Origin: Nocardioides dongkuii
GTDB taxonomy: Bacteria; Actinomycetota; Actinomycetes; Propionibacteriales; Nocardioidaceae
Assembly: GCF_014127485.1 (NCBI RefSeq)
Contig: NZ_CP059903.1
Coordinates: 3,780,001-3,844,000 of the forward strand
Direction of reading: 5' to 3'
Length of the DNA: 64,000 nt
Below are positions 17,114 to 26,013 of the stretch, in pieces. The notes under the pieces are model-generated. The model had not been told where the DNA came from and made no database searches. It saw nothing but the letters and a program-made list of their open reading frames with translations. Every line of letters starts with the position of its first letter. Position 1 is the first letter of the stretch. Position numbers and translations under genes: made by a program.

Positions 17114-17608
17114 TCAGACCCGCTTCAGGCGGGCCCAGGTGTGCGGCTGGAGCTCCTGGCCGACCGCGGCCATGTCCTGGGCGTAGAGCAGGTCGCCCTC
17201 GACGTTGCCGTACATCCGGTGGCCGGCGGTGACCTCCTTGGCGGACTCGGTGAAGCTCACGCCGGCGGTGCGCAGCTCGACCTTGCCGCCCTCGGCCTGG
17301 CCGTACCAGATCTCGCTGATGCCGCTCATGTGGCTGAGCAGCACCTCGAGGTGGCCCTCGGGGCGGGCGCGCCAGAAGCCGGTCTCGATGGCGCCCTCGC
17401 GGACCTTCTCGCCCTGCTCGTCGATGATCCAGGCGCGCGCCATGTAGTGGAAGAACGGCCGGCCGTCGTGGGTGAAGATCAGTTCCTGGCCGAACTGGAA
17501 GGGCTCGATCGTCGGGTAGTCACCGTGGCCGTTGCCGCGCCAGGTGCCCAGGAGCCACGCGATCGGCCCGCAGTCGGGGTGGAGGTTCTGGGGGATCTCG
17601 AACGGCAT
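17114..17608 (-). CDS. Nitrobindin (peroxynitrite isomerase), heme-binding beta-barrel
   Basis: 164 aa. The lipocalin-like GxWxGxG motif is present as GTWRGNGHGDYPTIEPF near residue 21, and the C-terminal heme-ligand His is in HTWARLKRV (about 156). Nitrobindins bind ferric heme, react with NO and isomerise peroxynitrite to nitrate. First gene of a minus-strand set nitrobindin, Fur-like, YgfZ with short gaps, which suggests a shared stress-response transcript. Starts of this gene and the divergent DsrE-like gene are only 22 nt apart. Confidence 0.9.
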   Translation of the reverse strand: MPFEIPQNLHPDCGPIAWLLGTWRGNGHGDYPTIEPFQFGQELIFTHDGRPFFHYMARAWIIDEQGEKVREGAIETGFWRARPEGHLEVLLSHMSGISEIWYGQAEGGKVELRTAGVSFTESAKEVTAGHRMYGNVEGDLLYAQDMAAVGQELQPHTWARLKRV

Positions 17609-17630
17609 GGCGCCAGTCTATGTTTGTCGG

Positions 17631-17993
17631 GTGGTCCGCCCTCTCCTCGTCAAGGTCACCTGCGGCGCCGACGACGCCGAACGCGCCAACCAGGGGCTCA
17701 CGGTCGCGGCGACCGCGCTCGCCGCCGGCGCCGAGGTCGACCTCTGGCTCGCCGGCGACGCGGTGTGGACGGCGGTCGCCGGCCGCCCCGACCCGTTCCT
17801 CCTCGAGCACGCCGCCGCGCCGCGCGACCTGGTCGCGGCGGTCCGCGCCGGCGGCACCGTGACGGTGTGCAGCCAGTGCGCCGCGCGCCGTGGCATCGGC
17901 GAGGCCGACCTCGACCCGGGGGTGCGGATCGCCGGCGCCGCCGTGTTCGTCGAGACGGCGCTGCGCGACGGCGTACAGGCGCTGGTCTACTGA
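17631..17993 (+). CDS. DsrE-like family protein
   Basis: 120 aa, starting GTG: VVRPLLVKVTCGADDAERANQGLTVA. This is the DsrE/YchN alpha-beta fold with a nucleotide-like loop; CSQCAARRGI contains a CxxC pair that may be the reactive site. It ends VETALRDGVQALVY. DsrE proteins take part in sulfur relay or small-thiol metabolism; the partner is not evident. The GTG at 17631 is supported by family length; the in-frame region before it overlaps the nitrobindin start. Confidence 0.75.
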   Translation: MVRPLLVKVTCGADDAERANQGLTVAATALAAGAEVDLWLAGDAVWTAVAGRPDPFLLEHAAAPRDLVAAVRAGGTVTVCSQCAARRGIGEADLDPGVRIAGAAVFVETALRDGVQALVY

Positions 17994-18039
17994 CCCGGAC
18001 CGACGGGCCCGCGCCGGCCCGGCACTACCCTCGGGCCCC

Positions 18040-20820
18040 ATGAACGCCGTACCGAGCCCCGAGGAGCCCGGCGACGGCGCAGGCCGGCGGTGGCGACGTC
18101 GTACGCCGTCCGCGGGGGCGCCGGTGCCGCCCACGCCGCCCACGCCCGAGGAGTTCGCCGGCCTGATGGCCGAGGCGGCCGCGGCCGCCGAGCACGCGGT
18201 CACGCTGCGCCGCTCCGCCGAGCTCGCGGCCGCCGAGGCGCACGCCGAGCGGCTGGTCGCCGAGGAGGGCGCCCGCGACGCGATCGTGGCCCGCGAGGCC
18301 GCCGAGCGCGCGCTCGTGGCACAGCGCAGCGCCGTCGAGGAGGCGTACGCCGCGCGGCTCGCCGCCGAGGAGGCCGCGGCCCGGGCGGGCGAGGAGCTGA
18401 CCGCGACCGGGCACGCCGCGACGGAGGCCGCGCGGCTGCGCGAGGCCGCCGAGCAGGCCGCCGCGGCGCAGGCCGAGGCCGCCGCCGAGAGCGCCCGGCT
18501 GCGCGATCAGGCCGAGCAGGTCGCCCGCGAGGCCGCCGAGGCGCGCGCCGCCGCCGAGACCACAGCGCGCGAGCAGGCGGAGGTGGCTGCTGCCGCGAGC
18601 GAGGCGCAGTCGGTCGCCGCTGCTGCCGCGCGGGTGGCGGAGGAGGCGGCGGCTGCCGCGCACGATCACCGGCTGGCCGGTGAAGAGTCCGCTCTCGCCC
18701 AGGCGGAGGCCGCCGAGACCGCGCACCGCGACCGGGCCGCCGCCGAGGAGGCGCTGCGCGTGGCCGCGGACGCCGCCCGGTCCGCCGCGGAGCAGCACGC
18801 CGAGCTGACCCGGGTCGCCACCGAGCAGCGCGAGGCCGCCGAGGCCGCGGCTGCCGAGCAGGCCCGCGCCCGGGAGGCGGCGGACGCCGCCGCGGCCGGG
18901 CAGGCCGACGCGGCCCGGACCGCCCACGAGGACCGGACCGCCGCGGAGAAGGCGGCCCACGCCGCGCACGAGGCACGCACCCTCGCGGAGGAGGCCGCCC
19001 GCGCCGCCGCTGCGGAGGCGGACGCCGCCCACCGGGCCCGCCGCGAGGCCGAGGAGACCGCCCGCGAGCAGGCAGCCCTGGCCGCCGCAGCCGCGAGCGC
19101 CGAGCAGGCCGCGCACGCCCTGGCGACCGAGCAGTCCGAGGCCGCCCGCAGCGCGCACGAGGCCCGCGCCGCCGCCGACCGGGTCGCCGCCGAGCACGCC
19201 GCGGCCGCCCAGGCGGCGTACGACGCCCGCGCCGCCGCCGAGGCCGCGGCCCAGGAGGCGTTCGCGGCCCGCACCGCCGCCGACGACGCCGCCCGCGACC
19301 AGGCGCACTCCGCGGACCAGGCGCACGCCGGCCGCGAGACCGCGGAGCAGGCCGCCACCGAGGCGGCGCGCTCCGCCGAGACCGCCCACCAGGCCCGCAC
19401 CGCCGCCGAGGACGCCGCCCGCGAGCAGGCAGCCCTGGCCGCCGCAGCCGCGAGCGCCGAGCAGGCCGCGCACGCCCTGGCGACCGAGCAGTCCGAGGCC
19501 GCCCGCAGCGCGCACGAGGCCCGCGCCGCCGCCGACCGGGTCGCCGCCGAGCACGCCGCGGCCGCCCAGGCGGCGTACGACGCCCGCGCCGCCGCCGAGG
19601 CCACAGCCGAGGAGGCGTACGCCGCCGCGCAGGACCAGGCGCACTCCGCCGACCAGGCGCACGCCGGCCGCGAGACCGCGGAACAGGCCGCCACCGAGGC
19701 GGCGCGCACCGCCGAGACCGCCCACCAGGCCCGCACCGCCGCCGAGGACGCCGCCCGCGAGCAGGCGGAGGCGGCCAAGCGCGCTGCCGCCGCCGAGCAG
19801 GCCGCGGCCGAGGCCGCGCGCCTCACCCACGAGTCGCGGACCACCGCCGAGGAGGCGGCCGCCGCCGCCGCTGCCCGGGCCGAGCAGGCCCACCAGGAGC
19901 GTGCTGACGCCGAGACCGCCACCGCGGCCGCCCTCGCCGCGCGCGCCACGGCCGAGGCGGACGCCCGGGCCCACGCCGAGCTCGCCGCGCAGGCCAGCGC
20001 GGCGCTCGCCGACGCCGAGCGCCGCCTCGCCGAGCAGGCCGACGCGCTGACCGCCGCCCTCGCCGCGCGGGAGGCGGCCGAGGCGGACGCCGCCGAGCAC
20101 GCCCGCCTGCGCGCCGCGGCCGAGGCGGCCGCCGACCAGCGTGCGGTCGACCGGCAGGCCGTCGAGGCGTCCGTGCGGCACCAGGCCGAGCTCGTCGAGG
20201 CCGCCCTCGAGGACCGGCTCGCCGCCGAGGAGCGCGCCGCCGACCTCGCCCACCAGCTCGAGGAGGCGCGCGGCCGGCTGCTGGGCGGCGGTGCCGGCGA
20301 CGGAAACCCCGCCGACGAGAGACGCCGGCGCGGCCTGCACGCCAAGCTACCGGTGACGCCGGTGGCGCTAGTTGCAGGCGACGAGGCGGCCGACGAGGCG
20401 CCGATCACCTTCCAGCGCCGCCCCCAGCGCCGGGCGCTGTCCCTGGTGCTGCTCGGGGCCGCCGCCCTGGCCGCGCTCGCCACGGCGTACCTCGCCGTCA
20501 CCGACGAGCCCCTCGCGCCCGCTGCGATCGCCGGCGCCGTCGTCACGCTCGTGCTGCTGGTCACCGGCCTCGTCGCCCGCTCCTCGAGCGGCTACGTCAC
20601 GGTCGCCGGGGGCGTGGTCGAGATCGTCGCCGGCGAGCGGCACCACCGCTTCGACCTCACCAGCGACGGCACGGTCCTCGAGGTGCACGGGACGCCGGGA
20701 CAGCGCGGCTGGCGGGTCGACTTCGTCCGCCGCAGCCTGCCGCCGATCACCGTCGACGCGCGGATGGTCGACCCGGTGGCGTTCACCCAGGTGCTGCGCC
20801 GCTGGCGCCCCGACCTGTAG
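18040..20820 (+). CDS. Large Ala/Glu-rich coiled-coil protein with C-terminal membrane and PH-like domain
   Basis: 926 aa. A short basic Pro-rich head (MNAVPSPEEPGDG, then RRWRRRTPSAG) precedes about 700 residues of nearly unbroken Ala/Glu/Arg coiled coil. After a linker come two hydrophobic helices (SLVLLGAAALAALATAYLAV and PAAIAGAVVTLVLLVTGLVA). A final beta-rich domain (GYVTVAGGVVEIVAGERHHRF, then DFVRRSLPPITVDARMVD) resembles a bacterial PH-like fold. No catalytic motif. The shape suggests a membrane-tethered cytoplasmic rod, perhaps a cytoskeletal or polar scaffold; that is inference. Residues about 341-580 contain two near-identical 119- and 112-residue copies. Confidence 0.8.
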   Translation: MNAVPSPEEPGDGAGRRWRRRTPSAGAPVPPTPPTPEEFAGLMAEAAAAAEHAVTLRRSAELAAAEAHAERLVAEEGARDAIVAREAAERALVAQRSAVEEAYAARLAAEEAAARAGEELTATGHAATEAARLREAAEQAAAAQAEAAAESARLRDQAEQVAREAAEARAAAETTAREQAEVAAAASEAQSVAAAAARVAEEAAAAAHDHRLAGEESALAQAEAAETAHRDRAAAEEALRVAADAARSAAEQHAELTRVATEQREAAEAAAAEQARAREAADAAAAGQADAARTAHEDRTAAEKAAHAAHEARTLAEEAARAAAAEADAAHRARREAEETAREQAALAAAAASAEQAAHALATEQSEAARSAHEARAAADRVAAEHAAAAQAAYDARAAAEAAAQEAFAARTAADDAARDQAHSADQAHAGRETAEQAATEAARSAETAHQARTAAEDAAREQAALAAAAASAEQAAHALATEQSEAARSAHEARAAADRVAAEHAAAAQAAYDARAAAEATAEEAYAAAQDQAHSADQAHAGRETAEQAATEAARTAETAHQARTAAEDAAREQAEAAKRAAAAEQAAAEAARLTHESRTTAEEAAAAAAARAEQAHQERADAETATAAALAARATAEADARAHAELAAQASAALADAERRLAEQADALTAALAAREAAEADAAEHARLRAAAEAAADQRAVDRQAVEASVRHQAELVEAALEDRLAAEERAADLAHQLEEARGRLLGGGAGDGNPADERRRRGLHAKLPVTPVALVAGDEAADEAPITFQRRPQRRALSLVLLGAAALAALATAYLAVTDEPLAPAAIAGAVVTLVLLVTGLVARSSSGYVTVAGGVVEIVAGERHHRFDLTSDGTVLEVHGTPGQRGWRVDFVRRSLPPITVDARMVDPVAFTQVLRRWRPDL
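19061..19775 (+). repeat. Tandem 357-nt duplication within the coiled-coil gene
   Basis: The segment beginning GCGAGCAGGCAGCCCTGG at 19064 recurs at 19421 (offset 357 nt, 119 codons). About 200 nt at the start of each copy are essentially identical. The second copy has lost about seven codons and has scattered substitutions near 19600-19700. Recent unequal recombination, frame preserved. Confidence 0.85.
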
Positions 20821-20827
20821 GGACCCC

Positions 20828-21874
20828 TCAGGGGCGCAGCGCGTCCCGCAGCCGCCGCGCGATCTCCAGGTTGGCCGCCCGCGAGGTGCGGCCGACCCCG
20901 ACGATGTTGAAGAAGCTGTGGATCTGGTCGGGGAACCGGCGCAGCTCCACCGGCACGCCCGCCTCCTCCAGCGCCCGCGCATAGGCCTCCCCCTCGTCGC
21001 GGAGCGGGTCGAAGCCCGCGGTCACGACCAGCGCCGGCGCCAGGCCCGCCGGCAGGTCGGCGCGCAGCGGCGAGACCCGCGGGTCGAGCGGGTCCAGGTC
21101 GCCGAGGTAGCTGCTCGTGGCGATCGCCATGAACTCGTCGGTCAGGAAGAACCCCTTCGCGAACAGCTCCGCGCTCCGGGTGTCGCGGACGTTGTCGGTC
21201 GCCGGGTAGACCAGCAGCTGGAACGCCAGCGGCAGCCCGGTCCGCGCGGCCTCGATCGCGACGCCCGCGGACAGGTTGCCGCCGGCGGAGTCGCCGCCGA
21301 CCGCGAGCCGGGCCGGGTCGGCGCCCAGGTCGACGGCGTGGTCGACGACCCAGCGGTACGCCGCCAGCGCGTCGTCGTACGCCGCGGGGAAGGGGTGCTC
21401 GGGCGCGAGCCGGTAGTCGACGGCCAGCACCCGGACGCCGGACTGCTCGGCGAGGAACCGGCACGCGGGGTCGTGGGACTCCAGGTCGCCGACGAAGAAG
21501 CCGCCGCCGTGGAAGAAGACCAGCAGCGGGCCCGACTCCGGGGCGTCGGTCGGCACGTAGAGCCGGGCGGCCATCCCCGCGACCTGGAGGTCGCGCACCG
21601 ACCCGACGGGCTGCCGGCCGCCCACGATGCGCGACTGCTCGCCGGTCGCGAGCCGCCCGTCGGGGATCGGCAGCGTCTCGATGCCCGCCTTCCGCGCCAT
21701 CGTCTGCAGGCGCAGCATCAGCTGCACGTCGGGGGCGAGGGTCTGGCCGTCGAGGACGACCGGCGGGCCCGCGAGCCGGCGTACGACGGGCTCCGGCAGC
21801 CCGAGCAGGGCGGCCACCGTGGTGGCCTCGACACGTTCCTGGATTCTGGCCTGGATGCTCGCCTTGATGCTCAC
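20828..21874 (-). CDS. Alpha/beta hydrolase, hormone-sensitive-lipase family
   Basis: 348 aa. The oxyanion motif [14 protein letters not shown] and nucleophile elbow [12 protein letters not shown] define the HSL/bHSL esterase family; the acid lies in [13 protein letters not shown] and the catalytic His in IHSFFN near the end. Probably a cytoplasmic carboxylesterase for short acyl esters. GTG 21874 is taken as start because [18 protein letters not shown] fits the family's helical cap; the longer open frame overlaps ppk1 on the other strand. Convergent with the coiled-coil gene, with stops 7 nt apart. Confidence 0.87.
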   Translation of the reverse strand: MSIKASIQARIQERVEATTVAALLGLPEPVVRRLAGPPVVLDGQTLAPDVQLMLRLQTMARKAGIETLPIPDGRLATGEQSRIVGGRQPVGSVRDLQVAGMAARLYVPTDAPESGPLLVFFHGGGFFVGDLESHDPACRFLAEQSGVRVLAVDYRLAPEHPFPAAYDDALAAYRWVVDHAVDLGADPARLAVGGDSAGGNLSAGVAIEAARTGLPLAFQLLVYPATDNVRDTRSAELFAKGFFLTDEFMAIATSSYLGDLDPLDPRVSPLRADLPAGLAPALVVTAGFDPLRDEGEAYARALEEAGVPVELRRFPDQIHSFFNIVGVGRTSRAANLEIARRLRDALRP

Positions 21875-21902
21875 GGGGCGCAAAGGTAGCGGGTTCCTCG
21901 CG

Positions 21903-21920
21903 GGCCACCGTCTGTTCACC
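21903..21920 (+). promoter_or_regulatory. Candidate PHO box (PhoP site) upstream of ppk1
   Basis: GGCCACC (21903-21909) and GTTCACC (21914-21920) form two units spaced 11 nt apart, as in actinobacterial PHO boxes. One unit is perfect, the other matches 5 of 7. It lies 22 nt before the ppk1 start. Confidence 0.5.
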
Positions 21921-21941
21921 GTCCGGTGCGACACTGACGGC

Positions 21942-24095
21942 ATGTCCGCCGAGATCATCCCGACCACCCCCGCGGAGGCCTTCCCGGAGGAGCCGTTCGA
22001 CGTCGAGCCGCCGTACGTGCCCGACCACGAGGCCCTCGCCGCGGTGGAGGAGTACCGCGACCGGTTCCTGGACCGGGAGCTCTCCTGGCTGCACTTCAAC
22101 CAGCGCGTCCTCGAGCTCGCCGAGGACCGGTCCCTGCCGCTGCTCGAGCGGACCCGGTACCTGGCGATCTTCACCAGCAACCTCGACGAGTTCTTCATGG
22201 TCCGCGTCGCCGGCCTCAAGCGGCGGATCGCCGCGGGCCTCGCCGTCCGCGCCGCCTCGGGGCTGATGCCCCGCGCGGTGCTGGAGGCGATCTGGACGAC
22301 GGCCTCCGAGCTGAGCCGGCGCCAGGCGCTGCTCTTCCGCGACGAGATCGTGCCCGAGCTCGCCGAGCACGGCATCGAGCTGGTGCGCTGGGACGACCTG
22401 GACCGCGACGAGCAGAAGGCCTGCAAGCGGCTGTTCAAGGACCGGGTCTTCCCCGTCCTGACGCCGCTCGCCGTCGACCCGGCGCACCCGTTCCCCTACA
22501 TCTCGGGGCTCTCGCTGAACCTCGCGGTGCTGATCCGCAACCCCAAGACCCTCAAGGAGCACTTCGCGCGGGTCAAGGTGCCGCCGATCTTCGCCCGCTT
22601 CGTGCCGCTCGGGAACCAGCGCTTCGTGCCGCTCGAGGACGTCATCGGCGAGCACCTCAAGCGGCTGTTCCCGGGGATGGAGGTGCTCGAGGTGCACTCG
22701 TTCCGGGTCACCCGCAACGAGGACCTCGAGGTCGAGGAGGACGACGCCGAGAACCTGCTCGCCGCGCTCGAGAAGGAGCTGCTGCGCCGCCGGTTCGGTC
22801 CCCCGGTGCGGCTGGAGGTCGAGGAGACCATCTCGCCGTCGGTGCTCGAGCTGCTCGTCTCCGAGCTCGGCGTCCAGGAGGACGAGGTGTTCCGGCTGCC
22901 CGGCCCGCTCGACCTGCGCGGGCTGCACGGCATCGCCGACCTCGGTCGCGAGGACCTGAAGTTCCCCGCGTTCGTGCCGACGACCCACCGCCGGCTGGCG
23001 GAGGTCGAGACGGCCGCGCCGGTCGACGTGTTCAAGGCGACCCGGCGCGGCGACGTGCTGCTGCACCACCCGTACGACTCGTTCGCCACCTCCGTGCAGC
23101 GCTTCCTCGAGCAGGCCGCGGCCGACCCGCACGTGCTGGCGATCAAGCAGACGCTCTACCGCACCTCCGGCGACAGCCCGATCATCGACGCCCTCATCGA
23201 CGCCGCCGAGTCCGGCAAGCAGGTGCTGGTGATCGTCGAGATCAAGGCGCGCTTCGACGAGCAGGCCAACATCCGCTGGGCCCGCAAGCTGGAGGAGGCC
23301 GGGTGCCACGTCGTCTACGGCCTGGTCGGGCTGAAGACCCACTGCAAGCTCGCGCTGGTGGTCCGTGACGAGGGCGGCGCCGGCATCCGCCGCTACACCC
23401 ACATCGGCACCGGCAACTACAACCCCAAGACCTCGCGCACCTACGAGGACCTCGGGCTGATCACCACCAACGAGACCATCGGCGAGGACGTCGCCCACCT
23501 GTTCAACAACCTCTCCGGCTGGTCGCGGAACGCGTCGTACGACGAGCTGCTGGTGGCGCCGGACTCGGTGCGCACCGGGCTGGTCGACCAGATCCACCGC
23601 GAGATCGCCCACCACGCCGCGGGCCGGTCGGCGCGGATCCGGCTCAAGGCCAACTCGGTCGTCGACGAGGCGATCATCGACGCGCTGTACCTCGCCTCGC
23701 AGGCCGGCGTGCCCGTGCAGCTGCTGGTGCGCGGCATCTGCGCGCTGCGCCCCGGCGTACCCGGCCTGTCGGAGACTATCGAGGTGCGCTCGATCCTGGG
23801 CCGGTTCCTCGAGCACAGCCGGGTCGCGTGGTTCGAGAACGCCGGCGAGCCGGTCGCGTGGATCGGCTCCGCCGACATGATGCACCGCAACCTGGACCGC
23901 CGGGTGGAGGTGCTGGTGCGACTGCCGCACGCCGACTCGATCGCCGCGGTCGGCGACCTGCTCGACCTCGCCTTCGCCCCCGACACCTCCGCGTGGGTGC
24001 TCGACAGCGCCGGGGACTGGAAGCGCAACGACGGCGTCGTGGACCTGCAGGAGACGCTGATCGAGCGCCAGCGGCAGCGGCGGCCACTTGTCTGA
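21942..24095 (+). CDS. ppk1: Polyphosphate kinase 1
   Basis: 717 aa. Makes and degrades inorganic polyphosphate from ATP. N-terminal domain [19 protein letters not shown], head domain, then the PLD-like catalytic halves: [13 protein letters not shown], with the autophosphorylated His in [13 protein letters not shown] and a second His in [10 protein letters not shown]. Family length fits. The start [14 protein letters not shown] at ATG 21942 gives an acidic N-terminal tail common in actinobacteria. It lies upstream of the Pit system and may be PhoP-controlled. Confidence 0.96.
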   Translation: MSAEIIPTTPAEAFPEEPFDVEPPYVPDHEALAAVEEYRDRFLDRELSWLHFNQRVLELAEDRSLPLLERTRYLAIFTSNLDEFFMVRVAGLKRRIAAGLAVRAASGLMPRAVLEAIWTTASELSRRQALLFRDEIVPELAEHGIELVRWDDLDRDEQKACKRLFKDRVFPVLTPLAVDPAHPFPYISGLSLNLAVLIRNPKTLKEHFARVKVPPIFARFVPLGNQRFVPLEDVIGEHLKRLFPGMEVLEVHSFRVTRNEDLEVEEDDAENLLAALEKELLRRRFGPPVRLEVEETISPSVLELLVSELGVQEDEVFRLPGPLDLRGLHGIADLGREDLKFPAFVPTTHRRLAEVETAAPVDVFKATRRGDVLLHHPYDSFATSVQRFLEQAAADPHVLAIKQTLYRTSGDSPIIDALIDAAESGKQVLVIVEIKARFDEQANIRWARKLEEAGCHVVYGLVGLKTHCKLALVVRDEGGAGIRRYTHIGTGNYNPKTSRTYEDLGLITTNETIGEDVAHLFNNLSGWSRNASYDELLVAPDSVRTGLVDQIHREIAHHAAGRSARIRLKANSVVDEAIIDALYLASQAGVPVQLLVRGICALRPGVPGLSETIEVRSILGRFLEHSRVAWFENAGEPVAWIGSADMMHRNLDRRVEVLVRLPHADSIAAVGDLLDLAFAPDTSAWVLDSAGDWKRNDGVVDLQETLIERQRQRRPLV

Positions 24096-24194
24096 GATCA
24101 CGTCCCCTGGGCCCCGGGTCCGCCTCACTTTCGCCGGAGCGCTCGCCACCCCCTAGCATGTGGTCGTTTGCTTCCCGCTCCCCAGGAGTTCCAC

Positions 24195-24812
24195 GTGGCT
24201 TCACGTTTCAGACCGGTCGAGAACGCTTTCTACGACCTCTTCACCGAGGCCGCCGGACACCTCGTGACGGGCTCGGCGATCCTCGCCGAGATGCTCGCCG
24301 ACGGTGCCGACCACCCAGCCGTCGCCCAGCGCATGCGCGACGCCGAGCACGCCGCTGACGAGACGACCCACGCGATCATCCGGAAGGTGAACTCGACGTT
24401 CATCACGCCGTTCGACCGCGAGGACATCTACTCGCTCGCCTCCGGCCTCGACGACGTCATGGACATGATGGACGAGGTCGTCGACATGATCCTGCTCTAC
24501 GAGGTGAAGTTCCTGCCGCCGGAGACGCTCGAGCAGGTCGAGGTGCTGCAGCGCTGTGCCGAGCTCACCGCGGCCGCGATGCCGAACCTGCGCTCGATGC
24601 AGTCGCTCGAGGAGTACTGGATCGAGATCAACCGCCTCGAGAACACCGGCGACAAGAACCACCGCCGGATCCTGGCGGGCATCTTCAGCGGCGAGTACAA
24701 GACCATCGAGGTGCTCAAGCTGAAGGACATCGTGGAGTCGCTCGAGGACTCGATCGACGCCTTCGAGAAGGTCGCCAACACGGTGGAGCAGATCGCCGTC
24801 AAGGAGTCCTGA
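24195..24812 (+). CDS. DUF47 (PhoU-like) Pit accessory protein
   Basis: 205 aa, all helical, with PhoU-like metal-coordinating motifs such as MRDAEHAADETTH and EINRLENTGDKNHRR. DUF47 proteins pair with Pit permeases and probably gate or regulate them. GTG 24195 has AGGAG 7 nt upstream and gives the family start ASRFRPVENAFYDLF. Only 3 nt separate it from pit, so one transcript. A TAGCAT at 24155 could be the -10 element. Confidence 0.9.
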   Translation: MASRFRPVENAFYDLFTEAAGHLVTGSAILAEMLADGADHPAVAQRMRDAEHAADETTHAIIRKVNSTFITPFDREDIYSLASGLDDVMDMMDEVVDMILLYEVKFLPPETLEQVEVLQRCAELTAAAMPNLRSMQSLEEYWIEINRLENTGDKNHRRILAGIFSGEYKTIEVLKLKDIVESLEDSIDAFEKVANTVEQIAVKES

Positions 24813-24815
24813 CCT

Positions 24816-25835
24816 GTGGAGCTCGCGATTGTCGTCGCGGTGGTCGTCGTCGCCCTCGTCTTCGACTACACCAACGGTTTCCACGATGCCGCCAACGCGA
24901 TCGCGACCTCGGTCTCGACGCGGGCGCTGACCCCACGCGTCGCCCTGGCGCTCGCCGCGGTGATGAACTTCGTGGGCGCGTTCCTCGGGCAGAAGGTCGC
25001 GAAGACCGTCTCCGAGGTCATCACGTTCCCCACGGAGATGCTGGAGACGAACGCCAGCCATGCGCTGGTGGTCGTGATGGCCGGCCTCATCGGCGCCATC
25101 ACCTGGAACATGATCACCTGGTACTACGGCCTCCCCTCCTCCTCCTCGCACGCCCTCATCGGCGGCCTGGTCGGCGCGGCCCTCGCGGCCGGCGTCACCG
25201 TCTCCTGGGACACGGTGATGGACAAGGTCGTCATCCCGATGCTCATCTCGCCGCTCTTCGCCTTCGGCGTGGGCTTCATGGTGATGCTCGCGATCATGTG
25301 GATCTTCCGCCGGGTCAACCCGCACAAGGCCAACCGCGGCTTCAAGCTCGCGCAGACCGCCTCGGCGGCCGCGATGGCGCTCGGCCACGGCCTGCAGGAC
25401 GCCCAGAAGACGATGGGCGTCATCTTCCTGGCGCTGCTCGCCGGCGGGTACGTCGGCGCCAACGAGGACCTGCCGCTGTGGGTCATCTTCGCCGCCGCCT
25501 TCGCGATCTCGGCCGGCACCTGGGCCGGTGGCTGGCGCATCATGCGCACCCTCGGCCGCCGGATCATCCACCTCGACCCGGCCCGCGGCTTCGCCGCCGA
25601 GACGGTCGCCGCCTCGGTGCTCTACACCACGGCGTACGCCTTCGAGGCCCCCATCTCCACCACCCACACCATCACCTCCGCGGTCATGGGCGTGGGCGCC
25701 ACCAAGCGCTTCTCCGCCGTCCGCTGGGGCGTCGCCCGCTCGATCGTCGTCGCCTGGGTCTCCACCTTCCCCGCCGCCGGCGCCGTCGCCGCCTTCGTCT
25801 ACGTCGTCTGCCGGTACGTCTTCCAGCTGCCGTAG
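24816..25835 (+). CDS. pit: Low-affinity inorganic phosphate transporter (PiT family)
   Basis: 339 aa, about 10 membrane helices. Both PiT signatures are present: the N-terminal DYTNGFHDAANAIAT and the C-terminal APISTTHTITSAVMGVG, plus LPSSSSHALIGGLVGAA. It imports metal-phosphate by proton symport. Start GTG 24816 follows the DUF47 stop directly. Followed by two copies of an inverted-repeat element. Confidence 0.95.
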   Translation: MELAIVVAVVVVALVFDYTNGFHDAANAIATSVSTRALTPRVALALAAVMNFVGAFLGQKVAKTVSEVITFPTEMLETNASHALVVVMAGLIGAITWNMITWYYGLPSSSSHALIGGLVGAALAAGVTVSWDTVMDKVVIPMLISPLFAFGVGFMVMLAIMWIFRRVNPHKANRGFKLAQTASAAAMALGHGLQDAQKTMGVIFLALLAGGYVGANEDLPLWVIFAAAFAISAGTWAGGWRIMRTLGRRIIHLDPARGFAAETVAASVLYTTAYAFEAPISTTHTITSAVMGVGATKRFSAVRWGVARSIVVAWVSTFPAAGAVAAFVYVVCRYVFQLP

Positions 25836-25847
25836 CGGTTTCTTCGG

Positions 25848-25910
25848 GGTAGTCCGGCACGTTTCGGTCGTCCCCAGAGTCATCTGACAACCCGAACGTG
25901 CCGGACTACC
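25848..25910. repeat. Inverted-repeat element, copy 1
   Basis: GGTAGTCCGGCACGTT at the left and AACGTGCCGGACTACC at the right are exact reverse complements (16-bp stem) around a loop of about 31 nt (TCGGTCGTCCCCAGAG and further). Could act as the terminator of pit. Confidence 0.85.
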
Positions 25911-25941
25911 TCCCACACAGGCCACCAGAGGTCTGCCGGGA

Positions 25942-26000
25942 TAGTCCGGCACGTTTCGGTCGTCCCCAGAGTCATCCGACAACCCGAACGTGCCGGACTA
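25942..26000. repeat. Inverted-repeat element, copy 2
   Basis: Same element as at 25848, differing at one loop base (CATCCGAC for CATCTGAC) and at the base preceding the stem. The 14-bp core stem TAGTCCGGCACGTT is intact. It ends 14 nt before the stop of the convergent gene at 26014. Confidence 0.85.
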
Positions 26001-26013
26001 CCTCGGGCCAGGG

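Noticed and set aside
19061..19775. Direct repeat in the coiled-coil gene as a CRISPR or mobile element
   Set aside because: The repeat is in frame and part of a continuous coding sequence, with codon use like the rest of the gene; it is a gene-internal duplication.
20592..24149. Minus-strand open frame of 1185 codons across ppk1 and the hydrolase
   Set aside because: It is antisense to ppk1, which has complete family motifs; its translation is low-complexity Arg/Val/Asp-rich sequence typical of GC-rich shadow frames.
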